A DNA stretch of 64,000 nt from Hippopus hippopus (GCA_946811185.2 OX328102.1:50197619-50261618); one strand, 5' to 3'; numbered from the stretch's first letter, positions 41,845 through 53,425 are shown. Notes: generated by a model from the letters alone, not told the origin. Numbers and translations are program-made.

Positions 41845-42073
41845 TTAATCCTTTACCACACAATCCTAACTTTAAAGGACCCTGAGAAAGAAGCCTCTTG
41901 AAAACATTTCAGAAAAAGAAGAAATTGGTGGTAACCAGCATTCTGTCCTTTTCCTACAATGTTTTTTACCCTTCCCAAAATAAATCTCAATTTTTCAGTC
42001 ACAACAACATTTTTGTCTGCAAATGCTTTTAATTTGGACTAGTCTACAATTTGGTTGTTTGGTGAAGAGTTAA
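41845..42073 (+). mobile_element. hp-MITE, full length
   Basis: TTAATCCTTTACCACACAAT to GTTTGGTGAAGAGTTAA. The hairpin has several changes (GGTGGTAACCAGCATTCTG). Confidence 0.8.
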
Positions 42074-42155
42074 CTCTTTATAAACAGAAGACAGAATTTT
42101 GGACTTGTCCGAATCCAAAACAGTTGCAGATGGCAAATCAGATTCTGTGAAATGA
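42070..42155 (-). mobile_element. hp-MITE, left arm only, sharing a TTAA
   Basis: Starts at the same TTAA that ends the previous copy: TTAACTCTTTATAAACAGAA, then CTTGTCCGAATCCAAAACAG. Confidence 0.7.
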
Positions 42156-42189
42156 CAGTGGCAGCGTAGACTAAAGCTTGTAAAGCAAT

Positions 42190-42335
42190 GTAAAAGTTGT
42201 TCTCCCCTGTGGGTCATTGATGTTTATCAAATTATGTGAGAAAGCAGCCAGTGGCTTGTAGAGAATGTTATGCAAAGAACTGGTAAGCATGGCTGGAGCA
42301 CTGACCACCAAAATATAACTGAGACAATGTTAAAA
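42190..42335 (+). repeat. SINE-1, 5'-truncated
   Basis: AGAAAGCAGCCAGTGGCTTG and the tail-side ATAACTGAGACAATGTTAAA; no tRNA-like head. Confidence 0.65.
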
Positions 42336-42340
42336 CCATA

Positions 42341-42568
42341 TTATTACCGCACAATGCCGACTTTTTAACAACCCTGGGACAGAAGCCTTTTGAAAACATT
42401 GTGTGAAAAGAAGAAAATACTGCATGGTTACCAGCATTTTCTCCTTTACCCACAATGTTTTCTACCCTATCAAAGAAATATTCCACCATTTGAGCCACAT
42501 TGAAATTAACGTCTGCAAATGCTCTCAATTTGGACAGGGCTAAAATTTTGTCATCTGGTAAAGGGTTC
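42341..42568 (+). mobile_element. hp-MITE
   Basis: TTATTACCGCACAATGCCGA to TCATCTGGTAAAGGGTT; hairpin at about 42389-42462 with a short CATG insertion at its centre. Confidence 0.8.
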
Positions 42569-42805
42569 ACACCAAACAACAAACAAATCTTTTCCTTTTC
42601 ATTGTTAAGTCAACATATTATTTTCAGATTTTACCAATATCTGCTAACTCTGGGCTATGCCGAAAAAATACAGTAGAGACTGACTTGTTTGAGCCATTTA
42701 TTTTTTTCCAATTTAAGAGATTTATTTGAATTTGACTGATAAAATCAGGAGATTTGACGACTCATAGATAAAAAAAGGAGATTTATGGAAAGATATATAT
42801 GAGCC

Positions 42806-43068
42806 ATGCTCTGGCAAAAGGGGGCTTAATGCATCTCCGCGATACATGATACCAGCCCAAGTCATCACATAATTATGGATCCATAATAGTCACTTTTTGA
42901 TCAACTAACATGATCATGAGGTAGAGTGGTCCTTTGACTTACAAAAAATTGACCAATATCGAAAAGTTTCGGCCCAGGTCAGCCTGTGCGGACTGCGCAG
43001 GCTGACCTGGGTTGATACTTTTCGCAGATGCATTAAGCCCCCTTTTCACAGAGCACGGCTCAGTCATA
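42806..43068. repeat. GAGCCATGCTCT-family TIR element, best copy
   Basis: The ends GAGCCATGCTCTGGCAAAAG and, at the right, CTTTTCACAGAGCACGGCTC are long inverted repeats that continue through GGGGGCTTAATGCATCTCCG and CGCAGATGCATTAAGCCCCC. A second, inner palindrome AGGTCAGCCTGTGCGGACTG then CGCAGGCTGACCT lies at about 42977-43009. Similar elements are abundant in heterodont bivalves, from general knowledge. Confidence 0.8.
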
Positions 43069-43182
43069 GATTAATCAATGATCTATTGTACTATTATTTA
43101 CTCAAACATCACATTTCCATTACTATTCTTCTACCGCTTTGTCATCATTATAAACTTTTAAAATAGTATGGAAAAACATAGC

Positions 43183-44422
43183 TTAACCATTTACCAAACT
43201 CTCTGAATTTTTACAACCCTTCGGAGGAAGCTTTTTGGAAACATTGGGGGAAAAGGTAACCAGCATTTTGTCCTTTTCCCACAATGTTTTCTACCCTGTC
43301 AAAGAGTTTTTGTTCAATTGCACCACTTTCATTTGTCATGTACAGATGCTCTCAGTTTGCAAGGCTCTAAAATTTGTTGTTTTTAGCTCATCTGAGCACA
43401 ACGTGCTCAAGGTGAGCTGTTGTGATCGCCTTATGTCCAGCGTCCGGCGTCTGTCAACAATTTCTGTAAACGTCTTCTCCTATACCACTAGGCCAATCTT
43501 GATGAAACTTGGCAGGGATGTTCCTTAGGTGAAGCTCTACCAAAGTTGTTCAAAGAATTGAATTCCACCCTTAACTCTGGTTGCCATGGAAACAAAAAGG
43601 AAAAAAATGCAAAATCTTTGAAAATCTTCTCCTCTGAAACTAGAAGGCGTAGAGCTTTGATATTTGGTATGTAGCATCTCCTGGTGGACCTCTATCAAGT
43701 TTGTTCATATGATGCCCCTGGGGTCAAAACTGGCCCAGCCCTTGGGGTCACAAGTTCGAACATAGGAACAAAGAAGGAAAACTTTAAAATTCTTCTTCTC
43801 TGAAACTGAAAGGCATAGAGCTTTGATATTTGGGATACCTTTAGGGCACTCTAGAGGCCACATTTATTGTTCAATTGATTTGAAAGTTGGTTAAAATGTT
43901 TCTCTTGATGAAATATAAGATAAGTTCAAAATTGGGTCACCTGGGGTTATAATCTAGGTCACTAGGTCAAATTAAAGAAATACCTTTAGGGCACTCTAGA
44001 GGCCACATTTCTTGCTCAGTTGACTTGAAAATTGGTCAGAATGTTTGTCTTGATGAAATATTGGATGAGTTTGAAATTGGGTCACCTGGCATCATAAACT
44101 AGGTCACTTGGTCAAATTAAAGAAATACCTTTACGGCACTCTAGAGGCCACATTTATTTCTCATTTAACTTGAAAACTGTTCAGAATGTTTGTCTGGATA
44201 AATATTTTGATGAGTTCTAAATTGGGTCACGTATGGTGATAAAGTAGGTCACTAGGTCAACTTATGGAAATTTCTTGTGGATGCTCTAGATGCCACATTT
44301 TAAGCTCAATTGACATGACAATTGGTCAGAAATTGAATTTTGCACGTGGAGTGAAATTTTGCCTATTGACTCAGGTGAGCAATCCAGGGCCATCATGGCC
44401 CTCTTGTTTTATAAAGGGTTAA
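43183..44422 (+). mobile_element. hp-MITE split by Helentron-like type A copy 2
   Basis: The left part runs from TTAACCATTTACCAAACTCT to AATTTGTTGTTTT and the right part is TTTTATAAAGGGTTAA. The left hairpin arm is shortened (GGGGGAAAAGGTAACC). Confidence 0.8.
43383..44406 (+). mobile_element. Helentron-like element type A, copy 2
   Basis: 5' hairpin AGCTCATCTGAGCACAACGT. Two kinds of unit follow: first TTCTCCTCTGAAACTAGAAG, then four units with GGTCAGAATGTTTGTCTTGA. The 3' end is CAGGGCCATCATGGCCCTCT TG|T. Its first third resembles type C, so the body looks mosaic. Confidence 0.7.
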
Positions 44423-44829
44423 CCCTTTACCAAACAATCCAGACCTTGACAAACAATGTTTGTTTGTGTAGTGCTTTACACTGTTGACAACATTATTTCA
44501 GTGATATCACAGCGGCCAGTGCATCTCTCAGCGCTTTCCTGCACTTTCTTTTATCAGTACTTTTCACAATAATCTACCAAGCCACTTGCTGCTTTCCCAT
44601 ATAACCATTATTAGGATAATGATCAGCCTTGGGAAACAAGGCTTTTGAAAGTATTGCGGGAAAAGGAGAAAATGTGGGTGAACAGCATTTTCTCCTTTTT
44701 CCACAATGTTTTCAAACCTTTCAGAGACAAATTCAACAATTTGAGCCAAGTTTAATTTGTCATAGATCTGCGAATACTTTAAGGTTGGATAAGTCTATAA
44801 TTTATAATGTGGTCTGGTGAAAAGTAAAA
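44419..44829 (+). mobile_element. hp-MITE split by SINE-1 fragment
   Basis: Shares TTAA 44419-44422 with the previous MITE. The left piece ends near 44460 and the right piece resumes CTTGGGAAACAAGGCTTTTG at 44628. The right end GTCTGGTGAAAAGTAAA is eroded. Confidence 0.75.
44461..44627 (-). repeat. SINE-1 fragment inside an hp-MITE
   Basis: GCGGCCAGTGCATCTCTCAG to CCATTATTAGGATAATGATC. The tRNA-like head is missing. Confidence 0.7.
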
Positions 44830-44995
44830 CACCAAGTAATGGTTTCTTTTCTCATAATATTTTTTAGATGACTATATTTCAAATTCTCAGTCTTTCTCTA
44901 TTTAGTATTAGTTCATAGCAATTAACTATCATTGAATTTTGAAGGGTGTAAACTGCCATCATGACAGAACAGGGATCAAGAGTACATTATACTGT

Positions 44996-45191
44996 TAGCC
45001 CCTTACCAGACAACTTTAAGATCAGACTTGTCAAAATTGAAAGTGTTTGCAGACAATTGATTAAATGTGGCTCTTATGTTGGGATTTGCGTCATAAAGGG
45101 TAGAAAAAAGCGTGGGAAATGGAGAAAATGCTGGTTATCAGCATTTTACGTTTCACCACAATGTTTTCAAAAACCATTTTTTGCAGGAACC
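44996..45191 (-). mobile_element. hp-MITE
   Basis: GCCCCTTACCAGACAACTTT; hairpin at about 45102-45168; right end absent where the next copy starts. Confidence 0.75.
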
Positions 45192-45411
45192 TCAACTTTA
45201 TACCAAACAACAAAATAAAGACCATTTCAAAGTGAAAGCATTTTTAAAATGACAAATTCAACAAAAATTAAACTGGAATTTGCATTTTGAAAGGTAAAAA
45301 AATTATGGGAAAAGAAGAAAATGCTGATTTCAAGTATTTTCTACTTTTCTTCCAATGATTTCTTCTCCCTCAAAGGTCATTAAAACCAGGGATAGTGTAT
45401 TGAAGGGTTAA
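45192..45411 (-). mobile_element. hp-MITE plus extra end fragment
   Basis: CTTTATACCAAACAACAAAA to TATTGAAGGGTTAA. A second end (ACAGGATTGTTTGGCATAGG) follows at 45415-45440. Confidence 0.75.
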
Positions 45412-45510
45412 AACACAGGATTGTTTGGCATAGGGTAAAATTTTTACTTTCATGGAATGATTGACTTATGTTAGTCCCTGTATGTTTACTCTTTGATAGC
45501 ATTGTTAATA

Positions 45511-45740
45511 TTCCTGTACCAAACAATCCTGTGTTTTTTTGTACGACTCTGAGGAAGAAGGCTATTGAAAATGTTTTTGGAAAAGAAGAAAATGCTTGAA
45601 ATCAGCATTTTCTCCTTTTTCCACAATATTATCTACCGGTCCTAAGATGAATTTATAAATTAAGCCACATTGAGGTATGTCACATGCAAATGCTTTCATT
45701 GTTGATAAGTCAAGAAATTTTGTTGACTAGGAAAGAGTTT
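45511..45740 (+). mobile_element. hp-MITE
   Basis: TTCCTGTACCAAACAATCCT to TTTTGTTGACTAGGAAAGAG. Hairpin at about 45560-45638, asymmetrical. Confidence 0.7.
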
Positions 45741-46102
45741 ATTAGAAATCTGACACTTTTTTCATTCACCATTTGTACTGTCCTGGGGGTCCTTTTAAAG
45801 GTCATGTTTCGCTGGTCACATGACATATGGTCACTCCTTATATTTTTCCATAGGTCACAGACCCCCAAAAGTTTTTTTTGTTTTGAAGACTTTTTTTCAC
45901 TCTTTACAGTAAAGATTACGGTAATATCCATTTGTGAGAGACCATTGAGTCATTAGTCTAGTTCTCATTATGATTCATTCCGTGAGGGGGGAGGGAGAAG
46001 TCAACTGCAAAAGTTCAAATATTACTAATTTGTGATCCTGTTGAAGTTTTATTATTGTACAAATAATATGCCAGGATAAGCAACAGGGAGAGTGGGGTGA
46101 TT

Positions 46103-46625
46103 TCTTCACCAGACAATATAGAGTTGAAGAGTTTTCTAAACTGAAAGCAATTCCAGGCGAAAAATATAACTTAGATGATTGGATTCTGCTGTAAAAGCAT
46201 CGAAAACCAAAGTGTCATTATCCACCATTTTCCTCTTTTTCTACAATGTCTTTCAAAGCTTTCTTTCTCAGAGTCGTTAAAACTCAGAATTGTATTGTAA
46301 AGGGTGAAAGATATTTTTTTTCAATTAGAAAAGTCCAAATAATAATTACTAGACTTGATTTTGTAGTTTTGAGTAAAAAAAACCAAATGATTATTATCTT
46401 TATTGCCTCTGATTGCCACAAGTCTAAAAGTACAGACAGTGAGACTAATTAAATCTTAACTAGATCAACAAACTTTACACTTGTCCATACTGACAGCATA
46501 GGCAAATGAAAAATTTAATGTTCAAATAAAAAAGTGTGATTTTCTATGAAAGATAAGAAAACATTATAGTTTACCACACTGTTCTCCTTTTCCTGCAATA
46601 TTTTTTCAAGGCCTTACATCATTCA
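46103..46625 (-). mobile_element. Two decayed hp-MITE copies
   Basis: The first (46103-46307) keeps CAGACAATATAGAGTTGAAG and TTGTAAAGGGTGAA. The second (46455-46625) keeps CAACAAACTTTACACTTGTC and TTCTCCTTTTCCTGCAATAT. Confidence 0.6.
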
Positions 46626-46685
46626 ACAGTGAAACATTCCACAGGAATATTTAGGTTAAGTGTGGAATTATTGTCTTTTTTTTTT

Positions 46686-46907
46686 AACACTTATCCTGCT
46701 AAAGAAGTGAAATGAACCTTTCAAGCCAATAGTAAAACCCAAATTTTGCTATTTCAAAGTTTGTAGTGGGGGGTGGGGAAATATCTCCTTATCAGACAGT
46801 GTAAGTCCATTATCAGACTGCATGTTCTGCACCTGTGCAGTCTCATCTTGATCTACAATGTTCACAAAAGGTCTGTTAGTCATGCCTACCAGCGTAAGGG
46901 TTAACTG
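46686..46907. repeat. TTAA-type MITE family 3
   Basis: TTAACACTTATCCTGCTAAA at the left; the right end CAGCGTAAGGGTTAA is its inverted partner. GCACCTGTGCAGTCTCATCT carries the palindrome shared with family 2. Confidence 0.7.
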
Positions 46908-47074
46908 AGCTATTTTCAGCATAGACTTTCACATTTTAGCCAGTATATTACACAAATAATTAGAATAATAGTCATTGTCATTTTTTAGAGTATTACTGTA
47001 CACACATTCCATGATTTTTGATGAGTTTGTTGTTTAACATATTACCTTTTAAAAAAATCTTTGTAAAGAAGAAT

Positions 47075-47288
47075 CAACCCGCTCCCTCATGACAAAGTTT
47101 GAACTCTTGCAAACTCAGAACATCAGCAGAGGACAAATTTAAAATAAGTACTAAAACAAAATTAAGTTCTCTGATAGAACAGAATGCTAATGTACAGTCA
47201 GACCAGCATTTTCTCTTTTTCCTACAATGGTTTGGAAAGCTTTTTCCAACGGGCTTGTCAAAAATCAACATTGTTTGGTAAAGGGTTA
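47075..47288 (-). mobile_element. hp-MITE, diverged
   Basis: CAACCCGCTCCCTCATGACA; CCAGCATTTTCTCTTTTTCC; end TTGTTTGGTAAAGGGTTA. The left hairpin arm is degraded. Confidence 0.7.
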
Positions 47289-47427
47289 TCATTTAGAATA
47301 AATGAGAAAGCTGATAGTAGGTGAAATTGTTTATGTCAAGTAATTTCTCCTCCTTTTTCCACAATATTTGCAAAAATAAGTTGGCTTGCAAGATGTAAAA
47401 AGTTGACTGCGGGTGACAATGTAAAAT

Positions 47428-47508
47428 TTAATCCCTTTACCATGCAGTCCTGAATTTCAATGACTCTGAGAAAGAAGCCTTTTGAAAACATTGTGGGAAA
47501 AGGATTTG
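47428..47508 (+). mobile_element. hp-MITE, left part only
   Basis: TTAATCCCTTTACCATGCAG to GAAAACATTGTGGGAAAAGG, where SINE-3 cuts in. The other half was not found after the SINEs. Confidence 0.75.
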
Positions 47509-47736
47509 TTTTTTTTTTTGTATTGTGGTTTAATGCTGTTTTAACAGCTCAGGTCAGATCACGGCAGTTCACACCACACTGAAACAACTTTCTGTCAAAG
47601 CCACTGACTACTTTTCTCTCATGCATCAAAGGTGAGAGGCGAAAAATCACCAGAAAGAAAGTTTGCCTCAACCGAACCCACAACCACCAGGTCATGAGTC
47701 GGGTATTCTAACCACTGAGCTACCTGGCCAGGCAAA
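47509..47736 (-). repeat. SINE-3 (tRNA-derived), reverse
   Basis: The head at the right end has the A-box complement (CCACTGAGCTACCTGGCC) at about 47714 and B-box-like AACCGAACCCACAACC at about 47672. The left end is a T run. Confidence 0.8.
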
Positions 47737-47995
47737 TTCACTGTTAAACAGATGTCATGACAGTGATAAGTGCACCAATCAAGGCATTTCCTGAGTTCTT
47801 TTCCGATGAGTACTTTGCACATTCTTTCAAAGGTATTGGCTGCCTTTCCACATAAACCCCCCCAAAGTTCACTACTGAGAGAGGAGTGATTCCTATTGTA
47901 ATGAGATTATCATCAGTTTTTGAAAAACATTTTGCAAGACATGGATTTGACCTGAATTTGAATAACTAGTTCTGTATTTTACTGACTGAGCCGAC
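47737..47995 (-). repeat. SINE-1, diverged reverse copy
   Basis: GTGCACCAATCAAGGCATTT, GAGAGAGGAGTGATTCCTAT and head near TTTTACTGACTGAGC. It abuts SINE-3. Confidence 0.65.
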
Positions 47996-48798
47996 TTTCC
48001 AGAGTGAAAACCCATAAAAAAGGCCAACAGACACAATAATAATGGAATAACTGGGCCATAAAATTGCTGAAGAAGCATACATGATTTACTAGGCGGCTTG
48101 TGATCAGTGACTTCATACTGTTTTACAACTCACTGGACAATTAATATTTGATCATTGTTTCTGCAGGACAATGTAATCGTAAGTCAGAAAAACTTGACCG
48201 GGCAGGACAAAACAGGAGTTCTTTTTCATTTTCCATTTTATTTACAGCATTACTTAGTTCTGAGATAGTCTGATGTAGGAGTGTGAAAATGAAATCTCAG
48301 ACTCTCACAAAACATACAATAAACTGCGATTATTACCTTGACCTGCTGAGACTTTTTTGTATAATGCTACTCACCATGTATGGAAATATGGCAAAAGGAG
48401 AAACTGCTCATTATGAGCAAATTACCAATTTACCATGTATAGAAACATTGTGGCTTCATAATGAACAAATTCTCATTGTACTATAATGCTTTGTATGTTA
48501 TTTTTGAATGTTTTGTATTCATGTTCTGTTTTACATAGATGTACATGTATTTAAAAGTTACCAACTTTCACAAATTATACAAATTTTGCTTACAAAGAAT
48601 GTATTATTTTAATGTCTTGCCGTAGAATTTTTATGCCTTGCAGCAGACTGCTCTGTAAAGTATTGTGACAAAAGGACATATTTCTGCAACAAACAATATC
48701 TACTTCTGCAATATGTTTTTTGAAAATATTGAAGTATATGTATTTATCTTAAATCTTATTATTATTTGGATCTTACAAGGATGTTTTAAAGTTTTCTG
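47996..48798. other. No recognised feature
   Basis: AT-rich intronic DNA. A fragment near 48388-48440 (GCAAAAGGAGAAACTGCTCA) may be a remnant hp-MITE. Confidence 0.3.
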
Positions 48799-49050
48799 CC
48801 CTGCCGGGTAGCTTAGTGGTTAGCGTATCAGACTTGTGAACTGGTGGTTGTGGGTTTTATACCCAGTTGAGGCAAACTTTCTTTTCGGTATTTTTTGCCT
48901 CTAACCTCTGTTGCTTATGCAAAAAGCAGAGGCTTGGAGAGAAAGTTGTGTCAGTACTGGTGTGAGAAAGCCAGGAAAACACATGCATAGGAGCACTGTC
49001 AACCATGACATGACCTAAGCTGTTAAGACAGAATTAAAATCCAGTACAAA
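48799..49050 (+). repeat. SINE-3, forward
   Basis: CCGGGTAGCTTAGTGGTTAG (A box), then GTGGGTTTTATACCCA (diverged B box), AGGCAAACTTTC and AAAGCCAGGAAAACACATGC. Confidence 0.8.
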
Positions 49051-49150
49051 GACACAAATCAAACTTGTCCACAACAAATTTGTTCCAAGACCTCAGGTTA
49101 ATTGTGTTGAGAGTATTATAGAAAAGAAGCTTCAAAGTTGAAAAGTTCTT

Positions 49151-49531
49151 TTAATCCTTTACCAAACAATACAGTGTTTAAAAGGTCCTGGGGAAGGAGA
49201 CTTTTAGAAACTCTGTGGTAAAAGAAAATGATGGTAACCTAAGCATGGTTATACGGGAAAGCAGTCAGTGGTTTGGAAGGTATGTTATAATGGTAAGGAC
49301 TGGAAAAAAAATTCAAGGAAAGCATGGATAGGTGCACTAGCCACCACGATACAACTTAAATAGTGTTGGAAAATAGGGTCAAACACTAGAATCAATCAAT
49401 CAATTTTCCTTTTTCCACAATGTTTGCTAGCCTATCATAGATAACTCAAACCATTTGAGTGACATAATTTGTCAACTTTAATGCTTTTAGCTTGGACAAG
49501 TCTAAAACTTTGTCATCTGGTAAAGAGTCAA
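49151..49531 (+). mobile_element. hp-MITE split by SINE-1 3' part
   Basis: TTAATCCTTTACCAAACAAT at the left; the hairpin breaks at about 49240 and resumes TTTTCCTTTTTCCACAATGT at 49405. Right end TCATCTGGTAAAGAGTCA. Confidence 0.75.
49240..49404 (+). repeat. SINE-1, 5'-truncated, inside an hp-MITE
   Basis: GCATGGTTATACGGGAAAGC to the CAATCAATCAAT tail. Confidence 0.75.
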
Positions 49532-49758
49532 TAATTTACTAAACATCAAAATTTTAGACTTGTCCGAATTAAAAGTACTTGAAAAAGGACAGTATAAGTG
49601 CGGCTCAAATGACTGAATATTTCTATGACAGGCTGCAAAACATTGTGGGAAAAGGAGAAAATACTGGTGTACCAGCATTTTTTCCTTTTCCCATAATGTT
49701 TTCAATAGACTTCTCTTGCAGCGAAATTTAAAAAATGGGGTTGTTGGTGTAGGGTTAA
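49532..49758 (-). mobile_element. hp-MITE
   Basis: AATTTACTAAACATCAAAAT to TTGTTGGTGTAGGGTTAA. The hairpin at about 49637-49703 has a TGTA centre. Confidence 0.8.
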
Positions 49759-50239
49759 AAGACTTTTAATCAGGACATGATTGTACATTTTTGGTGCCCC
49801 GGCCTAATTGATTTTTATCAACTTTTACGCTTCAATTTGTAACAAGATTGAGTTTAAGTCGAGGCCTGTATCAAATGAACACAAGGTATTAACTCAACTA
49901 ATTGAAATTATCAGATTTCCAGTTAAATGTATCAGTTGCTTAATGTGTGGAAATAGATCCCTTTTTTGAATGAGTGTGTGATTTTTACACATGACAAGAC
50001 ATTGGTATAACTGGGTCAAAGTATATAATGGCAGTGCAGCATAAATCATATTTTCTACGCTAAAAACTGTTGAGACTTCAAACTCTTTTTATGTTGGAAA
50101 GCATCCAGTGGTTTTGAAAGAGTCATGTGTGTAGTAAAGCAACACCAAGATGTTACATGATACCCAATTCTTGAAACTTAAGCCCCATTCTCATTGTCCC
50201 TGTTTTATTAGCAACCCCTGTAAGTCCCAGTCAGTGATC
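49759..50239. other. No recognised feature except a SINE-1 scrap
   Basis: AAGCATCCAGTGGTTTTGAA near 50100 is SINE-1-like. The rest is unmatched. Confidence 0.35.
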
Positions 50240-50505
50240 CGTGGGAAACCGTGGTAATCCATGTCAGCCATTGCACCTATCTATGCTCTCCTGATATTTC
50301 TTTTACTGGTACTTTGCACAGTATTCTTTCCAAACCATTCCAATATATCCATCATCAAAACAATGATTAGCAGTAGGAGAGGAATGAATCCTTCACAATC
50401 ACTATCATCAATCCCCAGAAAGAAATTGCTGAGCTGGGGATTCAAACCAGCAACCCTTTGTTTCAAGTCCTGTACACTAAGGACTGTGCTACTGGGCATG
50501 GCTCT
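50240..50505 (-). repeat. SINE-1, reverse
   Basis: GCCATTGCACCTATCTATGC, AGAGGAATGAATCC, and a diverged B-box complement GGGGATTCAAACC at about 50436. Confidence 0.75.
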
Positions 50506-51025
50506 GTGACCTTTATTTTTGGTAACTAACAGGTAACACTGGCATATCACTGGCACACAACTAGTATGACTAGGTGGTGCCGGCATTCATTGGGACATCA
50601 ATGGGGTCAATGTGGGTGACACCTGCTTTTACTAAGGTATAAACTGGGCAAGCTACTGCTATGCAACGTAAACACTGTATAGTAAATAGGGAGTTAGCTC
50701 GGCCACTCTTGGGGTCAAATTTAAAGCTCCTTCTTCAAGACTGGGTGTACACCTGGGTAATGTCGGTGATGTGAGAATGCAAGTACAAAATTTTGTTGAA
50801 AGTTGTAGGTATATATACATTTGTAACAAAGAATATTTTGTAGTAATTTTCTTTGTGCTTGTAGTTACTTTTTGCTCCATAAGAAAATTTTGGTATCTTG
50901 CTCAACCTTTGTTCTTGCGCAGTATCAAATTTTCTCACGCTGCTCAAATCAAATACGAGTACCTGAAAAGATATTAAAGCGATTTTAAGTTATGCAGTTA
51001 AGTGAATTTTTGTTGTTTTCAAGCT
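50506..51025. other. No recognised feature
   Basis: Unmatched sequence between SINE-1 and the type B tandem array. Confidence 0.3.
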
Positions 51026-52774
51026 TCATTTTTACAGCATTTTCTGCTTGTCCGGAACATAACTTTGTCATCTCCAGTCTGATTGACTTGAAACTTGGCA
51101 TTTGTGTTTGTTGCAATAATACTGTGTGCAGTACAAAAGAACCATAACTCTGCCTCGTGCTGTCTTTGAGTTATTTCCTTTGATCGTCATTTTTACAGCA
51201 TTTTCTGCGTGTCCGGAAAATAACTTTGTCATCTCAAGTCCGATTGACTTGAAACTTGGCATTTGTGTTTGTTGCAATAATACGGAGTGCAGTGCAAAAG
51301 AACCATAACTCTACCTCATGCTGTCTGAGTTATTTCCCTTTGATTGTCATTTTTACAGCATTTTCTGCTTGTCCAGAGCATAACTTTGTCATCTCCTGTC
51401 TGATTGACTTGAAACTTGTCATTTGTGTTTGTTGCAATAATATGGAGTGCATTGCGAAAGAACCATAACTCTACCTTGTGCTGTCTTTGAGTTATTTCTC
51501 TTTGATCGTCATTTTTACAGCATTTTCTGCTTGTCTGGAATATAACTTTGTCATCTCAAGTCTGAACATCTTCAAATTTGGTATGCATGATTGTTGAAAA
51601 AATACGGAATGCTGTGCACAAGAACCATAACTCTTCCTAGCAGAATTTTGAGTAATTCCCCCTTAGATCTTCATTTTTATAGCATTTCTTGCTTGTCCAG
51701 AGCATAACTTTGTCATCTTAAGTAGGAATGATTTGAAATATGGTATGCTTATTTGTTGCAATATTTGGAAGTGCAGTGCACAAGAATTGTAACTCTACCT
51801 CGTGCTGTCTTTTGAGTTATTTCCCTTTGATCGTCATTTTTACAGCATTTAGTGCTTGTCCGGAATATAACTTTGTCATCTCAGATCAAAACAACTTCAA
51901 ACTTGGTATGCTTGTTTGTTGCAATATTACGGAGTACAGTGCACAAGAACAATAACTCTACCTGGCGCGGATTTTGAGTAATTCCACTTTGATCTTCATT
52001 TTTACAGTCCAGTTCTTTGTCCAGAGCTTAACTTTGTCATCTCCAGTCCGATTGACTTGAAACTTGGCATTTGTGTTTGTTGCAATAACATGGTGTGCAG
52101 TGCGAAAGAACCATAACTCTACCTTGTGCTATCTTTGAGTTATTTCCCTTTGATTGTCATTTTTACAGCATTTTCTGCTTGTCCGGAATACAACTTTGTC
52201 GTCTTTAGTCTGAACATCTTCAAATTTGGTATGCATGATTGTTGAAAAATTACGGAGTGCAGTGCACAAGAACCATAACTCTTCCTAGCACGAATTTTGA
52301 GTTATTCCCCCTTAGATCTTCATTTTTATAGCATTTCTTGCTTGTCCGGAGCATAACTTTGTCATCTTCAGTAGGTTTGATTTGAAATATGGTATGCTTA
52401 TTTGTTGCAATATTTGGAAGTGCAGTGCGCAAGAATTGTAACTCTACTTTGTGCTGTCTTTGAGTTATTTCCCTTTGATCGTCATTTTCACAGCATTTAG
52501 TGCTTGTCCGGAATATAACTTTGTCATCTCAAGTCAGAATGACTTCAGACTTGGTATGCATGTTTGTTGCAATATTACGGAGTACAGTGGGCAAGAACAA
52601 TAACTCTACCTAGCGCAGATTTTGAGTAATTCCACTTTGGTCTTCATTTTTACAGTATTTCTTGCTTGTCCAGAACGGAACTTTGTCACCTCAAGTCAAA
52701 TTGACTTGAGACTTGGTAAACATGTTTGTTGCAGTTATGAAAAGTGCAGTGCACTGGAGCCGTAACCTTACCTA
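51026..52774 (+). repeat. Type B tandem array, 11 units with higher-order order
   Basis: About 11 units spaced near 161 bp, each with a variant of CATAACTTTGTCATCTC. The variable part identifies unit kinds: 1 (GATTGACTTGAAACTTGGC), 2 (GAACATCTTCAAATTTGG), 3 (GGAATGATTTGAAATATGG), 4 (CAACTTCAAACTTGG), 5 (TTGACTTGAGACTTGGTAAA). The order is 1-1-1-2-3-4-1-2-3-4-5. No 5' hairpin or CTCTTG terminus is present, so the ends are lost. Open frames here are artefacts of the repeats. Confidence 0.75.
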
Positions 52775-52775
52775 A

Positions 52776-52800
52776 TACCCTTTTCACAGAGCATGGCTAA
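52776..52800. repeat. GAGCCATGCTCT-family end fragment
   Basis: CCCTTTTCACAGAGCATGGCT, right end only. Confidence 0.55.
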
Positions 52801-52911
52801 AATGTTTTGAAGTCTTTGCATCAAAAATAAGGCATACCGGTAAATAATTTGATTTATCCAAGGTTGTGACAACTGAGTTTGAAATGAGTAGATTGGATTT
52901 TAGTGAAAAGA

Positions 52912-53425
52912 GTTTACTCCCTTACCAAACAGTCAAGTGGTTAGCATATTGGACTCTTGACCTGGTGATTGTGAGTTCGATACCTGGTTTAGGCAAACTT
53001 TCTTACAGGCAATTTTTTGCCTCTCACCTCTGATGCTTGTGAGAAAGTAGTTAGTGACTTAAATGGAAAGAAAGGTGTTTCAGTACTGGTGTGAGAAAGC
53101 CAGGAAACACATGCGTAGGTGCACTGATAGCCATGATATAACCTAAGCTGTTAAAAGGGCATTAAACTTCAATTCAATTAATCAAAACCAAACATTCAAG
53201 CATTTTTACTACCATGGGGAAGGTTTTTGAAAACCTCATTTGGAAAGAATTAAATGCTTGAAACAAGCATTTTTTTCCTATTACACGAGCATTTTGCCCA
53301 TTTCCTGCAATGTTTTCAGTTGTATCAAAGTCAGATCCCATCAGTTGAGACACATTGTACAATGCTATCTGTAAATGATTTCAGGGTGAGCATGTCTGGA
53401 ATTTTGACATTTTGTCAAGAGTTAA
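52912..53425 (+). mobile_element. hp-MITE split by SINE-3
   Basis: TTTACTCCCTTACCAAACAG at the left stops at 52933; CATTTTTACTACCATGGGGA resumes after 53192. The end is GACATTTTGTCAAGAGTTAA. Hairpin diverged. Confidence 0.7.
52934..53192 (+). repeat. SINE-3, 5'-truncated
   Basis: AAGTGGTTAGCATATTGGAC, B box GAGTTCGATACCTG at about 52972, and tail TTCAATTCAATTAATCAA. Confidence 0.8.

Noticed and set aside
48168..48179. Possible 12-bp microexon (DNVI) between CTGCAG and GTAAGT
   Set aside because: Splice sites look good and the phase is 0, but a 12-bp exon cannot be supported without transcripts.
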